Positions 1-9,012 of a stretch of 64,000 bases of DNA are shown here, in pieces. Each line of letters opens with the position of its first letter. Position 1 is the first letter of the stretch. The stretch spans positions 4,568,001 through 4,632,000 of the forward strand of contig NZ_CP029064.1 of the NCBI RefSeq assembly GCF_003076275.1. The letters are read 5' to 3'. This stretch comes from Microbulbifer sp. A4B17. GTDB lineage: Bacteria > Pseudomonadota > Gammaproteobacteria > Pseudomonadales > Cellvibrionaceae. The position numbers were made by a program, and so were the translations under genes. The notes below the pieces were generated by a model that did not search any database, had not been told where the DNA came from, and saw only the letters and a program-made list of their open reading frames with translations.

Positions 1-2084
1 CGATCAGCATACTCCCCCAAGGCAAAACCTGTAACCTCTCCGACTTTTACCTGGCGGTAATAAACCGGACTTCCCGCTACCAGTGATCCCCGCCTGGCAG
101 CGTCGAGGATAATTCCCAACCCGGGGCGAGTAAAAGTTTCTGCCAAATCCTCTTCCGGTGCCTGCTCCAGAGCGTAAAACTTTGTTTGTGGGCCGCCAGA
201 GCCCGGCTCAAGCGCCAGGTAGCGCCCGGTTATCAAGGTATCTAAGTGCGCAATCTTATTGAGGCCAATTTGTGGGGATACCACCCATATGCGGGTCCCC
301 TCCCGAGCTAACTGCTCCCCCCGATGGTAGAGCTTGGCCCTGGCCCACACCTCACCCAGGGAGCGATCAAGTCTCAAACGGGTAATTTCTCCAACCTCCA
401 CCCCCCGATAGCGCAAAGGCGCCCCAACCCTCAGGCCCTCAGCACTGATAAGGCTGATTTGTATCTGTATTCCTCCCTCCATTGCCGATTCCCGACTGCT
501 ATAGAGGGGAAACTGGTCTCCATTTTTCGCCTGCCCTCCTTTTCCAATGTCTTCCCGGCGTATACCAAAGGCAACGCCACCGCGCAGAAGTGACATTAGC
601 GAATCCGCTTCAACTTCCACCCCCTCAGTCAGGCTCGCAGTGGCGCGCAACCCGCTGACATTCCAAAATCGAACACCCTCCTGCACAAAGTGCGCGTAGC
701 GGGGCTCTATCACCACATAAACTTCCACCCCCTCGCCATCCCTGCGCAATTCCATCCCCTGAACTTTTCCCACCTCTATACGGCGAAAGTAAACCGGTGC
801 ACCCCGCTGTAAAGATCCGGGATTACGCGAAGTAAGGCGTAAATGCAGTCCCGGCACACGGGGGTCCATCGGTGGCGCAGAGGTTCGGGCGGTAAAATTG
901 CGTTGAGAGCGCTGCCCTTTGCGCAAGTCTACCTCTATGCGATTACCTTGAATTAAATCGTTGAGCCCGCCAGTAAAATCAAAGGTCGGAGGGGCCAGCC
1001 AGAAACGGGTATTTTCAGTGAGCAATTCGTCAGTTGTCGGGTCCATCAGCACCTTGACTTCCATACCATTTAAACGACGGTTTGCCTTAGTCGCGCTGAC
1101 TTCCCCTACTTGGATACCCTGGTAGTAAACCTTCGTAGAGTCCGGAGTCACATTGACCCCTTGATCGAAATTTAATGTCACCGGAATCCCCGCATCTGCT
1201 GCAGCAAAATTTTTGTATAATTTAAATTCACTCCCATTTACCGCAAGCGGAGATTGACGTTGATTTTCCGGGGTATAAAAGCTGACGCCCCCGGCAAATA
1301 GCGCCGCGAGGGATTCCAGGTTCACACTAATTCCACTAATACCACCTTCAATCGAAATTCCGGAACTATTCCAAAACCGACTGCCCCGGTGAACCAGATA
1401 GGCGTATTCACGACGGATAAATAATTCGATACTGACTTCATTCCCATCGCGATCCAAACGGTAATCAGCTACCTGACCCACCCGTAATTGTCGGTAATAT
1501 ACCGGTGACCCTCGACTTAAAGAACCCAGGCGACGAGATTGTAAAACGACACGTAAACCATCCCCACGAATAAAGGCGGGAGGCTGATCCAAGGCGACAA
1601 AATTGCGCTTGCGTTTTCCGCTACCGGATTCAACCGCAATATAGTTTCCCGAAAGCAGCGTTTCCAAACCGCTAATACCGGTAATGGAAAGCTCAGGTTT
1701 TACGACCCAGAACTCCGTGCCCTCCACCAGTAAATACTCTGCGCTTCGATTCAAACTGACTTCGGCTAGTACGCCATCGGCACCATTGAGCTCCTTAGCA
1801 TTGGGTACCAGGCGCACGTCCTGGACCATACCGATATCCACTCCGGAATACTTAACTACTGTTTTCCCTTTGACCAGGCCATCGCCAGAATGGAATAAAA
1901 TGGTGGCCTTAACATCTCCCTCTGACAGATCCTGATAAAGCAACCAGAGTGCAATCAGCCCTGCAATCAAAGGCAAAATCCAAACCAGAGGTAATCCCCT
2001 GCTCTTGCGCACTACGCCCCGCTGGGCACCGCCGTCCAGGCGAGCCTCATCACTCATATCCTGCGGGGGCAGTTCCTCAGCCAT
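1..2084 (-). CDS. letB: LetB/YebT-type MCE lipid-transport protein (C-terminus outside window)
   Basis: Multi-MCE-domain inner-membrane-anchored periplasmic protein that forms a tunnel for phospholipid transfer between the inner and outer membranes. About 694 residues are visible. A single N-terminal membrane segment (about residues 29-46) is followed by six MCE repeats starting near residues 55, 175, 300, 410, 540 and 650. Each carries the V-Y-Y/F-R-x(2)-x-V-G-x-V type core. Six repeats already exceed the three of PqiB, so LetB (seven repeats, about 877 residues in E. coli) is the better match; the seventh repeat would lie left of the window. The ATG at 2084 overlaps the end of the upstream LetA-like gene by 8 bases, so the two are probably translationally coupled. 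The family is seen directly; LetB rather than PqiB is inferred from repeat number. Confidence 0.9.
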   Translation of the reverse strand, partial: MAEELPPQDMSDEARLDGGAQRGVVRKSRGLPLVWILPLIAGLIALWLLYQDLSEGDVKATILFHSGDGLVKGKTVVKYSGVDIGMVQDVRLVPNAKELNGADGVLAEVSLNRSAEYLLVEGTEFWVVKPELSITGISGLETLLSGNYIAVESGSGKRKRNFVALDQPPAFIRGDGLRVVLQSRRLGSLSRGSPVYYRQLRVGQVADYRLDRDGNEVSIELFIRREYAYLVHRGSRFWNSSGISIEGGISGISVNLESLAALFAGGVSFYTPENQRQSPLAVNGSEFKLYKNFAAADAGIPVTLNFDQGVNVTPDSTKVYYQGIQVGEVSATKANRRLNGMEVKVLMDPTTDELLTENTRFWLAPPTFDFTGGLNDLIQGNRIEVDLRKGQRSQRNFTARTSAPPMDPRVPGLHLRLTSRNPGSLQRGAPVYFRRIEVGKVQGMELRRDGEGVEVYVVIEPRYAHFVQEGVRFWNVSGLRATASLTEGVEVEADSLMSLLRGGVAFGIRREDIGKGGQAKNGDQFPLYSSRESAMEGGIQIQISLISAEGLRVGAPLRYRGVEVGEITRLRLDRSLGEVWARAKLYHRGEQLAREGTRIWVVSPQIGLNKIAHLDTLITGRYLALEPGSGGPQTKFYALEQAPEEDLAETFTRPGLGIILDAARRGSLVAGSPVYYRQVKVGEVTGFALGEYAD

Positions 2085-2757
2085 TCTCCGCGGCACTCCT
2101 ATGCGCCGTTTCCGGTGCTATTGCAGATTTATATAAATCGCCATCATAAGCATCCCAAATTAAGCGGGGATCGAAGGTTCGTGCAGCCAACATGGTTACT
2201 ACAACTACCGAGGCAAATGCTGTCGCTCCTGCTCCAGCAGTGACCTGGGAGATAAATCCCATATCCACCAGTGACACCAAAATTGAAATCATAAATAGAT
2301 CCAAAAGTGACCAGCGACCGATGCCAGAAACCACCCGGTATATTTTCATGGACTGAATAGGATCGAAGGGCAAGCGCAGTTGGATTTGAATCAGGAGTAA
2401 TGCAAGTCCCAATAGTTTCATCACTGGTACTGCAATACTGGCAACGAAGACAATTAAAGCTATCCCCCACATTCCTGTGTTATAGAGTTGCATGACCCCG
2501 CTAATAATAGTGCTGGGATCGCCGGCACCTAGATAAACTACCGTCATTACTGGCAGAACATTGGCAGGCAAGAGCAATAAAGTACCGGTTATCATCAGTG
2601 CCCAGGTCAACATCAGGCTTCCCTCGATTCTGCTGTGCACCCTCGCACCACAGCGAGGACATCGGCAGCGGCCACCTCTCGGCAGAATAATCAATTGATG
2701 ACAACACAAGCAGCTGGTTAAGCCTTTTTTTAACCCTTTATCTGGTACGCTATTCAC
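2077..2757 (-). CDS. LetA/PqiA-like membrane protein, C-terminal half as a separate gene
   Basis: Second half of a LetA/PqiA-type integral membrane protein, the inner-membrane partner of the MCE protein encoded next. I start it at a GTG (2757) because AAAGGA lies 7 bases upstream and the overlap with the preceding gene is then 8 bases. A longer TTG-started frame to 2817 has no Shine-Dalgarno and would overlap by 68 bases. The 226-residue product has a cysteine-rich head (CLCC near residue 16, CPRC about 20 residues later) typical of the zinc-ribbon of this family, then four hydrophobic segments. In E. coli LetA and PqiA are single proteins of about 420 residues with two such modules; here each module is its own gene. 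Confidence 0.85.
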   Translation of the reverse strand: MNSVPDKGLKKGLTSCLCCHQLIILPRGGRCRCPRCGARVHSRIEGSLMLTWALMITGTLLLLPANVLPVMTVVYLGAGDPSTIISGVMQLYNTGMWGIALIVFVASIAVPVMKLLGLALLLIQIQLRLPFDPIQSMKIYRVVSGIGRWSLLDLFMISILVSLVDMGFISQVTAGAGATAFASVVVVTMLAARTFDPRLIWDAYDGDLYKSAIAPETAHRSAAENG

Positions 2758-3403
2758 AAGCTTGTCCTTTAAGCGCACGGCGCTGTGCCAAGCGGTGCCA
2801 GATTGCCGTTTGGTCAAAACTCAGGGAGGAGAGATTTGCCAGCAGCATCATTGCACCAAAACAATACAGACCTGGTTCTACCTCCATCCTGCCGAGATCC
2901 CGCAATTTAATCAGGGCCACTAAAATTCCAAGCATATAAACATCGAGCATGCCCCACTCTTTTAAGTGTTGGTAAAAACGCACGGCATTGGATACCGGTC
3001 GGTCGAGCCAGCCCCAAGCGCTACCCCAGCAAATAAAAAACAACAGGGCAAATTTCCCCACCGGGGCCAGGACGCTACAAAAAAGCACAAGTGCGGACAG
3101 CCAAATAAATCCCGCCTTGAAAAGAGAGTGAACGCCATTTAGCAAGGTACTTTCTGCACCAAACGAGAACAGGGAAAAATCGAGAAGCGGCAAGCTGACG
3201 GAGGGAATAAATAATAGGAGGCCGGTGAGGCTGAGAGCCAGGGTATAATAAATGCTGTGGTTACCGTTACGATGCAAAGTACAGCGACACCGAGGACAGA
3301 TTAGCTTTTGCCCCGGAGGAGCCAGCCCGCCGGTTAATAGCAGATCACATTCGTGGCAAACCCTTTGCCAATCAATTAAAACCTCGTTGCGCCCGTCTTC
3401 CAT
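2750..3403 (-). CDS. LetA/PqiA-like membrane protein, N-terminal half as a separate gene
   Basis: First half of the LetA/PqiA-type partner of the downstream MCE tunnel protein. The 217-residue protein has a zinc-ribbon-like head with CHEC (residues 16-19) and CPRC (36-39), then about four transmembrane helices. It is the first gene of a three-gene operon (LetA-N, LetA-C, LetB) with 8-base overlaps at both junctions, so the products are presumably made together and could assemble into one two-module complex. AAGGA lies upstream of the ATG at 3403. The divergent neighbour is tolC, and the 350-base gap between them must hold both promoters. Confidence 0.85.
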   Translation of the reverse strand: MEDGRNEVLIDWQRVCHECDLLLTGGLAPPGQKLICPRCRCTLHRNGNHSIYYTLALSLTGLLLFIPSVSLPLLDFSLFSFGAESTLLNGVHSLFKAGFIWLSALVLFCSVLAPVGKFALLFFICWGSAWGWLDRPVSNAVRFYQHLKEWGMLDVYMLGILVALIKLRDLGRMEVEPGLYCFGAMMLLANLSSLSFDQTAIWHRLAQRRALKGQACE

Positions 3404-3753
3404 GGACTGTCAGTCCTTGCCTTATTCTGCATAATATTTGCCGCATCCAAATGCTTATGAGGCGCGTCTATTGAAATATAGGCCCTCAACCTTATTCAAT
3501 GGGCCCAAGTTATTGCCGAAAAATTACCGATAAACGCACATAGGCGTCGGTTTAACGAAGATATAGCAAAAAGCCAAAAGCCGTCTCGACGGTCGGTTTG
3601 ACCCCGGGTAAACTCTCGCGACTGCTATTGGGGAGACTGGCAATATTAGTAATAACCGCAAGCTGGAGCCCTCTATATCCCCACTACATGGCGAAAGCTC
3701 CAAATAACTTGCAAAAGCTTGAAGACCGTACCCTCCACAGGAAGTCGAAACAG
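3404..3753. promoter_or_regulatory. Divergent intergenic region, letA-like operon / tolC
   Basis: No gene is supported here. A reading frame continuous with tolC extends upstream to a TTG at 3598, but it lacks signal-peptide character and the real tolC start is 3754. The gap must contain promoters for both the leftward lipid-transport operon and rightward tolC. I do not recognise a specific operator. Confidence 0.4.
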
Positions 3754-5277
3754 ATGAAAAGAAGTAACCGCACAGAGCCGCAAGGCCACAAGTTGCGTCC
3801 GCTGAAAAAACTAATCGCCGCTACGCTGCTGGGCCTGGGGGCCATGCAGGCACAAGCCGACACCCTGTGGGATATCTACACGCAGGCCCTGGATAATGAC
3901 CCCGAGCTGGCCGCAGATCGCGCCGCTTACCATGCGGGTATTGAGGCCAAGTACCAGTTTCGCGCATTTCTACTGCCCCAGGTAGAAGCTAGCTATATAG
4001 CCGAGAGGAGCCATCAATATAGCGCGACAAACAGCTTCCAACTTGTAGATGTCAGTGAAGAGGGCGAACCGGAAGATATCCAACTGATTAACTTCAGGCC
4101 CAGAAGCAGTAAATCTGTACAGGAAAGGACCTATGCCGCCACCCTAAATCAGGCTATTTTTGATGCTCCAGCCTGGTTTGATTTCCAACGCGGAAAGATG
4201 CTTACCGAGCAGGCGACGGCTGAGTTCAGTGCCAATCAGCAAGGGATGATGCTCCGTGTCGCCACAGCGTATTTTGACGTGTTGCGCGCATACGATGTTC
4301 TCGAAGCGGCTATTGCTGAAGAGCAGGCCCTAGCCAAGCAGTTAGAGCAGACACAACAGCGCTTTGAAGTCGGCCTCACTGCTATTACCGACGTCTACGA
4401 CTCCCAAGCGGCCTATGACAGCTCTGTTGCCCGCCGCCTTACCGCCCAGGATGATTTGCTCAGCAACTTTGACGCCCTGTCTGTACTAACCGGCGGTTAT
4501 CACGACGAGGTGGCACCTTTGGTTGCCAGCTTTAAGGTAACGCCCCCTGTTCCATCCGATCGCGCTGATTGGGTTGAGTTTGCTTTGGCCAATAATTTTG
4601 TTTTGAAAGCGGCACGCCTTGGAGCTGATGCAGCCCGTTACAATGCCCGTGCAGTGGCCAGTGAGCACCTTCCCACAGTCACCGGAACACTGGCTTATTC
4701 GAACTTCAGTTCTGATGGTAAGGAAAGAGTCCGAACCACCGATGTATCTGGGACCCAGTTCACCAGATTCCCGGAAGATACTGAATCATGGGAGTCATCA
4801 GCAGCGGTCACAGTATCCATGCCCCTCTTCACCGGAGGACTCCTCAGTGCCAACCGCCGTCAGGCCCGCAACCAGGCCTTCGAGGCCCAGGACCTGAGCA
4901 TACTGACAGAGCGGGACACCATACAAACTACCCGCACTCTGCACCGCGCTGTGGTCACTGATGTATCCCGAGTCGCCGCCCGTGAGCAGGCCGTTGTCTC
5001 TGCCAAGAGCGCACTGGATGCCACTCAGGCTGGGTATGAGGTAGGTACTCGTAATATTGTGGATGTACTGCTTGCACAGCGGACCTTGTTCCAGTCGCAA
5101 ACTGATTATGCCAATTCCCTCTATGACTACATCCTAAATTCATTGAGCTTGAAGCAAGCTGCAGGGCTACTATCTCCTAAAGATCTTCAGGATCTGGATA
5201 TGATGCTGAACCCCGCACAAAATGTCTCTCGCGTTGAGGAAACTGGCGGCACCAGCCTCCCAGCCCCCTCCAAATAA
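3754..5277 (+). CDS. tolC: TolC-family outer-membrane efflux/secretion channel
   Basis: Outer-membrane exit duct used by type I secretion and RND efflux pumps. The ATG at 3754 was chosen because AGGAAG stands about 10 bases upstream and the following residues form a signal peptide: basic stretch, hydrophobic core, AQA cleavage site, then the mature start D-T-L-W-D-I-Y. The mature protein has the duplicated TolC pattern, with N-x-Q-x-I-F-D near residue 150 and the repeat-equivalent P-L-F-T-G-G near 360, plus long coiled-coil segments with heptads. At 507 residues it is slightly longer than E. coli TolC (493). It converges on waaA with only 14 bases between stops. It encodes no pump component nearby, so it is probably a general-purpose channel. 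Confidence 0.93.
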   Translation: MKRSNRTEPQGHKLRPLKKLIAATLLGLGAMQAQADTLWDIYTQALDNDPELAADRAAYHAGIEAKYQFRAFLLPQVEASYIAERSHQYSATNSFQLVDVSEEGEPEDIQLINFRPRSSKSVQERTYAATLNQAIFDAPAWFDFQRGKMLTEQATAEFSANQQGMMLRVATAYFDVLRAYDVLEAAIAEEQALAKQLEQTQQRFEVGLTAITDVYDSQAAYDSSVARRLTAQDDLLSNFDALSVLTGGYHDEVAPLVASFKVTPPVPSDRADWVEFALANNFVLKAARLGADAARYNARAVASEHLPTVTGTLAYSNFSSDGKERVRTTDVSGTQFTRFPEDTESWESSAAVTVSMPLFTGGLLSANRRQARNQAFEAQDLSILTERDTIQTTRTLHRAVVTDVSRVAAREQAVVSAKSALDATQAGYEVGTRNIVDVLLAQRTLFQSQTDYANSLYDYILNSLSLKQAAGLLSPKDLQDLDMMLNPAQNVSRVEETGGTSLPAPSK

Positions 5278-5291
5278 CTTCACAATGAAAC

Positions 5292-6617
5292 TCACCAGAG
5301 AGCAGGATTTTTATCCTCTCTCTGGCCCTCACTTCGCGTTGCCAGCCTTTCCACTTCGTCCAGTAAACGCTGCAAAGCGCCACTGTTTTCTGAAGCCACC
5401 TTTTTAGCTCTTTGTCCGGCTGCCTTTCTCTGTCCCACATCCTCTAACCAGGCCTGAACCTGTGATGCCATCGACTCGTCATCTTCAACCACAGCCATAG
5501 CCCCAGCTTCCTGTAGCAAGCTGGATACGGTCGTGAAATTATGCAGGTGGGGGCCGGAGATAACCGGTACACCCCAGGCTGCCGGCTCAATCATATTGTG
5601 ACCACCAACGGGAACCAGGCTGCCCCCTACAAAGGCGATATCACAGGCCCCATAGAAACGCAGCAACTCCCCCATGGTATCTCCCAAGAGGATTTCATCT
5701 GAAGTCTCAACAGCCCTACCTTCACTTCTGCGAACCAGGGAAAAGCCCCGCTCCCGGCACAGGCGAGCAACGCCATCAAAACGCTGCGGATGTCGGGGGA
5801 CCAATACAAGTAGCAGGTCTTTGAATCCTTGCTTGAGGATAGAGAAAGCCTCCAGGACAATCTCATCCTCACCAACATGAGTGCTCGCCGCCAACCATAT
5901 AGGCCTGGACGACTTGCCTCGCCACTGGTGCGCCAATGCCTGGGCTTCACTGGCCAACCCCAGGTCAATACTGAGATCGAACTTGATATTGCCGTTGGCC
6001 ACAGCTCGCTCCGCAGGCAACCCCAGATCGATAAATCTCTGCATATCAGCAGGATACTGAGCCACAACGCGGTCCAGATTATCTAATATCGCACGGCTCA
6101 AAGCGGGAAAACGCCCATAGCCCCGCGCAGACTTCTCACTGAGTCGCGCATTGGCTAATAAAGTTGGAATCTTCCTGTTCGAACAGAGCTTGAGTAAATT
6201 AGGCCAAAGCTCAGTTTCTACAATCACCAGCACACTTGGGCTGAGCGCATTGAGAAATGGTACCAGGCATTCGGGCAGGTCATAGGGCAGGTAGTAGTGG
6301 AGCAGGCGGCCACCAAGGACAGGCTGCAGGGCTTCCCTCACTCGCTCAGACCCGGTTGGCGTCGTTGTGGTGACCAGCCATTGCCAATCTGTATGTCGCG
6401 CAGCCAACTTGGAAATAACCGGTACGGCGGCCAGGGTCTCCCCCACTGAAACAGAGTGAACCCAGATCAACGGTGCCCGGCTATGCCTTTTGGGTACCTG
6501 ACCCAATCGCTCTCGCAAGCGCTGCCGATAAGCGGGCTGGCTGCGGCCCCTCCACCAGAGGCGCAACAGGACTACAGGCAGAAACAGGCGGAAAAGCCAG
6601 GAGTAAATTATTTGCAT
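5292..6617 (-). CDS. waaA: 3-deoxy-D-manno-octulosonic acid (Kdo) transferase
   Basis: Transfers Kdo from CMP-Kdo to lipid IVA at the cytoplasmic face of the inner membrane, the step that joins lipid A to the LPS core. The 441-residue protein (E. coli 425) begins with a membrane anchor, followed by W-V-H-S-V-S-V-G-E (catalytic Glu near residue 61) and then V-E-T-E-L-W-P-N, both hallmarks of the GT30 family. The C-terminal half has the G-G-S-L-V-P-V-G-G-H-N donor-binding motif. It opens a run of LPS-core genes. The upstream GT2 gene on the same strand is 103 bases away, so the two may be co-transcribed. Confidence 0.95.
   Translation of the reverse strand: MQIIYSWLFRLFLPVVLLRLWWRGRSQPAYRQRLRERLGQVPKRHSRAPLIWVHSVSVGETLAAVPVISKLAARHTDWQWLVTTTTPTGSERVREALQPVLGGRLLHYYLPYDLPECLVPFLNALSPSVLVIVETELWPNLLKLCSNRKIPTLLANARLSEKSARGYGRFPALSRAILDNLDRVVAQYPADMQRFIDLGLPAERAVANGNIKFDLSIDLGLASEAQALAHQWRGKSSRPIWLAASTHVGEDEIVLEAFSILKQGFKDLLLVLVPRHPQRFDGVARLCRERGFSLVRRSEGRAVETSDEILLGDTMGELLRFYGACDIAFVGGSLVPVGGHNMIEPAAWGVPVISGPHLHNFTTVSSLLQEAGAMAVVEDDESMASQVQAWLEDVGQRKAAGQRAKKVASENSGALQRLLDEVERLATRSEGQREDKNPALW
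5295..5325. terminator. Hairpin at the tolC/waaA convergence
   Basis: An inverted repeat with arms CCAGAGAG(C)AGGAT and ATCCTCTCTCTGG around a short T loop lies in the last codons of waaA, just after tolC. It has one bulged base and no clear T-run on either strand. It may slow or end transcription from either side; a weak call. Confidence 0.35.
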
Positions 6618-6720
6618 GGAACGGGCGTCACCAAAAGATCAATATTATCATCGGGGAAAGAACTATGATGACGGTTATCTCTTCCCGGGAAAACACCCTC
6701 GCCAGGACAGCTACAAACTG

Positions 6721-7641
6721 TTAGTGATCAACCACCCGGTAAAATTCCGAGCGCACCCCAAAAACACCACAGGCCATACCCGCAGAGCGACAGGCGCGTA
6801 GCCAGGGACCGGACCCCAAACGCTTGCCACCGACAATCAATCCCAGGATACAACCTATGCTGGAAATCAATAGTTGCCCAATAGCTGATACAAAAATGCT
6901 GATATGGCCGCGACCTTTGGCGAGTTTATGCTTTGCAAGGGTAATACCAGCGGAGAATTTTCTACGCGACAACCAACGCATATTGGCGCGACTCTCAGGT
7001 ACGGCCTCGTAGACCCTAGCCTCCAGGCAATAGATAATTTCTCCGCCTTTTGCCTTAAATTCCGTGAAAAAAATCACATCAGTACCGGCACCAAGAGGAT
7101 CTTGTTCGTTAAACCTCAATCCCAGTGAGTGAATATTGCTCATCGGTATTAATACATTACTGGTGGCACAGTAGTTGAGGGCTTCGCCAGTTTTTCGCTT
7201 CTGTCGATAAAAAATTTGCGAATAGTAAGCCGGAACTGAATCGGGCCAACGCCGAACAACACTTCCACAAACCACGCTATTGCCCCCCAGCTTTTGAGAG
7301 TAGGCATAGAGCTGGATTAACCAGTCAGGCTCTACCCACTCATCATCATCTATGAAAACCAGGTAGTCTGCTCTCATGCTGCCCAGTTCGTCGATGCAAC
7401 GATTGCGTGCGCAAGGGATTCCCCGCTGCTCTTCAACAGCGCAATCAAGGGGGAAGGGAAAGGTTTCCGACAGTTCTTCTACAACTTTTCTACCCGCCTG
7501 AGTGCCCGAATCATTATCCACAACCAATGCAGCTACATTTAAATCTAAGGGCAATTGGAGTTTGGCCAGGCTCAGCAAGGAACTGCGAAGCCGCTCTGGT
7601 CGTTGATAAGTACAAATACAGATCACTAACAAGGGGTGCAA
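6721..7641 (-). CDS. GT2-family glycosyltransferase
   Basis: Inverting GT-A fold glycosyltransferase. The 306-residue protein starts directly with the nucleotide-sugar-binding strand (I-C-I-C-T-Y-Q-R-P), has V-V-D-N-D-S and the metal-binding F-I-D-D-D-E motif near residue 100, and R-x(2)-C-I-D-E between them. The last 60 residues hold one or two hydrophobic segments, so the enzyme is probably membrane-associated. Placement between waaA and a GT4 gene points to LPS core extension. The acceptor and sugar cannot be told from sequence. It is divergent from the GT4 gene, with about 240 bases between starts. Confidence 0.85.
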   Translation of the reverse strand: MHPLLVICICTYQRPERLRSSLLSLAKLQLPLDLNVAALVVDNDSGTQAGRKVVEELSETFPFPLDCAVEEQRGIPCARNRCIDELGSMRADYLVFIDDDEWVEPDWLIQLYAYSQKLGGNSVVCGSVVRRWPDSVPAYYSQIFYRQKRKTGEALNYCATSNVLIPMSNIHSLGLRFNEQDPLGAGTDVIFFTEFKAKGGEIIYCLEARVYEAVPESRANMRWLSRRKFSAGITLAKHKLAKGRGHISIFVSAIGQLLISSIGCILGLIVGGKRLGSGPWLRACRSAGMACGVFGVRSEFYRVVDH

Positions 7642-7881
7642 TGTAAACTCCAGAATACGGCCAAGTACAAATCGGGTATAGGCATCTGAGTTGGGCTAAA
7701 AAACGATCAGCCTATACCCTTAAGAATCACCTGTCTATAATACCACTTTTGCCAAACGCATTATCAGGGCATCTATTTTATTTATGATACGCTTGTGCCC
7801 GACCTTGCCCTAACTAATAGATAACCCATAAGTCAAATTAATTAGAAGAAATCAATTCCTTAACCGCTGGTGTATCTCCCC

Positions 7882-9012
7882 ATGAAAATCATGCAGCTTT
7901 TGCCCGCCCTAAACTCTGGGGGGGTTGAGAGGGGAACTGTTGATCTTGCCCGCTTTCTAGTGGCAGACGGTCATCAGTCAATCGTTGTCTCCAGTGGCGG
8001 GGCTATGGTCGAGCAGCTTAGAGCCGAGGGCTCAGCACATATTGAACTACCAATCCACAAAAAATCTCTCTTCAGTCTCTTACAGGTCAGACCACTTCGA
8101 GAGATTATCTCTCGTGAAAAGCCCGATATTGTTCACGTACGTTCCAGAGTCCCCGCTTGGTTAACCTATCTGGCCTGGCGAAATCTTGACCCTGTCAAGC
8201 GACCCCGCCTTGTCAGCACTGCCCACGGTCTTTACTCAATAAACCGCTACAGTGCGATTATGGCGAAGACCGAGCAGGTAATCGCCATATCGGAGTGTGT
8301 GAACAGCTACTTGCTGGAGAATTATGCGGATTATTTAAAGCGCCCTCCACAGATCGTCTACCGAGGTGTAGATACGAATGAATTCAACCCCGATGTCCAG
8401 CCACCTGAATCCTGGCACCAACAAATACACCAGGAGTTCCCCCAGCTTACAGGCAAGCGCTGGCTACTCCTGCCGGGCCGACTGACGCGATGGAAAGGTC
8501 AGGAAGACTTTATCGATCTCATCCATAAGCTAGTCAAAAGCCGCTCTGATATCCATGGCATTATTCTCGGCGGGGCAGAGAAGAACAAACAGCACTACGC
8601 AGATGAATTAGGGCAAAAGATTCGCTCACTAAAGCTTGAAAACCACCTGACATTAGTTGGTCATCGCAGTGATATACGGCACTGGTATAGTGCGTCCAGT
8701 TTAGTGTATAACCTATCTCGTCGACCCGAACCATTTGGCAGAACCGTTATAGAGTCCGCGGCAATTGGCACGCCTATCATTGGTTATAACATTGGGGGCC
8801 CGGCAGAATCACTGAACGCCTGTTTCCCTCAAGGGTTGGTTGACATCAATGATTCACAAGCTTTATTCACGCGTACTCAAGAGCTGCTCGACAGCCCTGA
8901 GCAGAAGCCTCATCTATCTACCGATTTCACCTTGGGAAGACAGGCCGAACACACCATTGAAATCTACAGAAGCCTACTTACAGAGCGTACCGGAGCGAGC
9001 CCGAGTGATTGA
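7882..9012 (+). CDS. GT4-family glycosyltransferase, LPS core type
   Basis: Retaining GT-B glycosyltransferase of 376 residues. The N-terminus M-K-I-M-Q-L-L-P-A-L-N-S-G-G-V-E-R is the typical acceptor-domain start with the glycine loop, and the C-terminal domain has L-L-P-G-R-L-T-R-W-K-G-Q and the E-P-F-G-R-T-V-I-E-S-A donor-binding E-x7-E motif. I prefer the ATG at 7882 to a GTG four codons earlier because family members begin right at the K-I-M-Q strand. Its stop overlaps the GTG of the YrbL-like gene by 8 bases, so the two are coupled. Likely adds a core sugar to Kdo-lipid A; substrate unknown. Confidence 0.9.
   Translation: MKIMQLLPALNSGGVERGTVDLARFLVADGHQSIVVSSGGAMVEQLRAEGSAHIELPIHKKSLFSLLQVRPLREIISREKPDIVHVRSRVPAWLTYLAWRNLDPVKRPRLVSTAHGLYSINRYSAIMAKTEQVIAISECVNSYLLENYADYLKRPPQIVYRGVDTNEFNPDVQPPESWHQQIHQEFPQLTGKRWLLLPGRLTRWKGQEDFIDLIHKLVKSRSDIHGIILGGAEKNKQHYADELGQKIRSLKLENHLTLVGHRSDIRHWYSASSLVYNLSRRPEPFGRTVIESAAIGTPIIGYNIGGPAESLNACFPQGLVDINDSQALFTRTQELLDSPEQKPHLSTDFTLGRQAEHTIEIYRSLLTERTGASPSD

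Noticed and set aside
3598-3753. 52-codon N-terminal extension of TolC
   Set aside because: No signal-peptide character; a good signal peptide and ribosome site occur at 3754.
6616-6801. 61-codon plus-strand frame starting on the waaA start codon
   Set aside because: Reads somewhat protein-like, but half overlaps the GT2 gene, has no ribosome site and no recognisable family.
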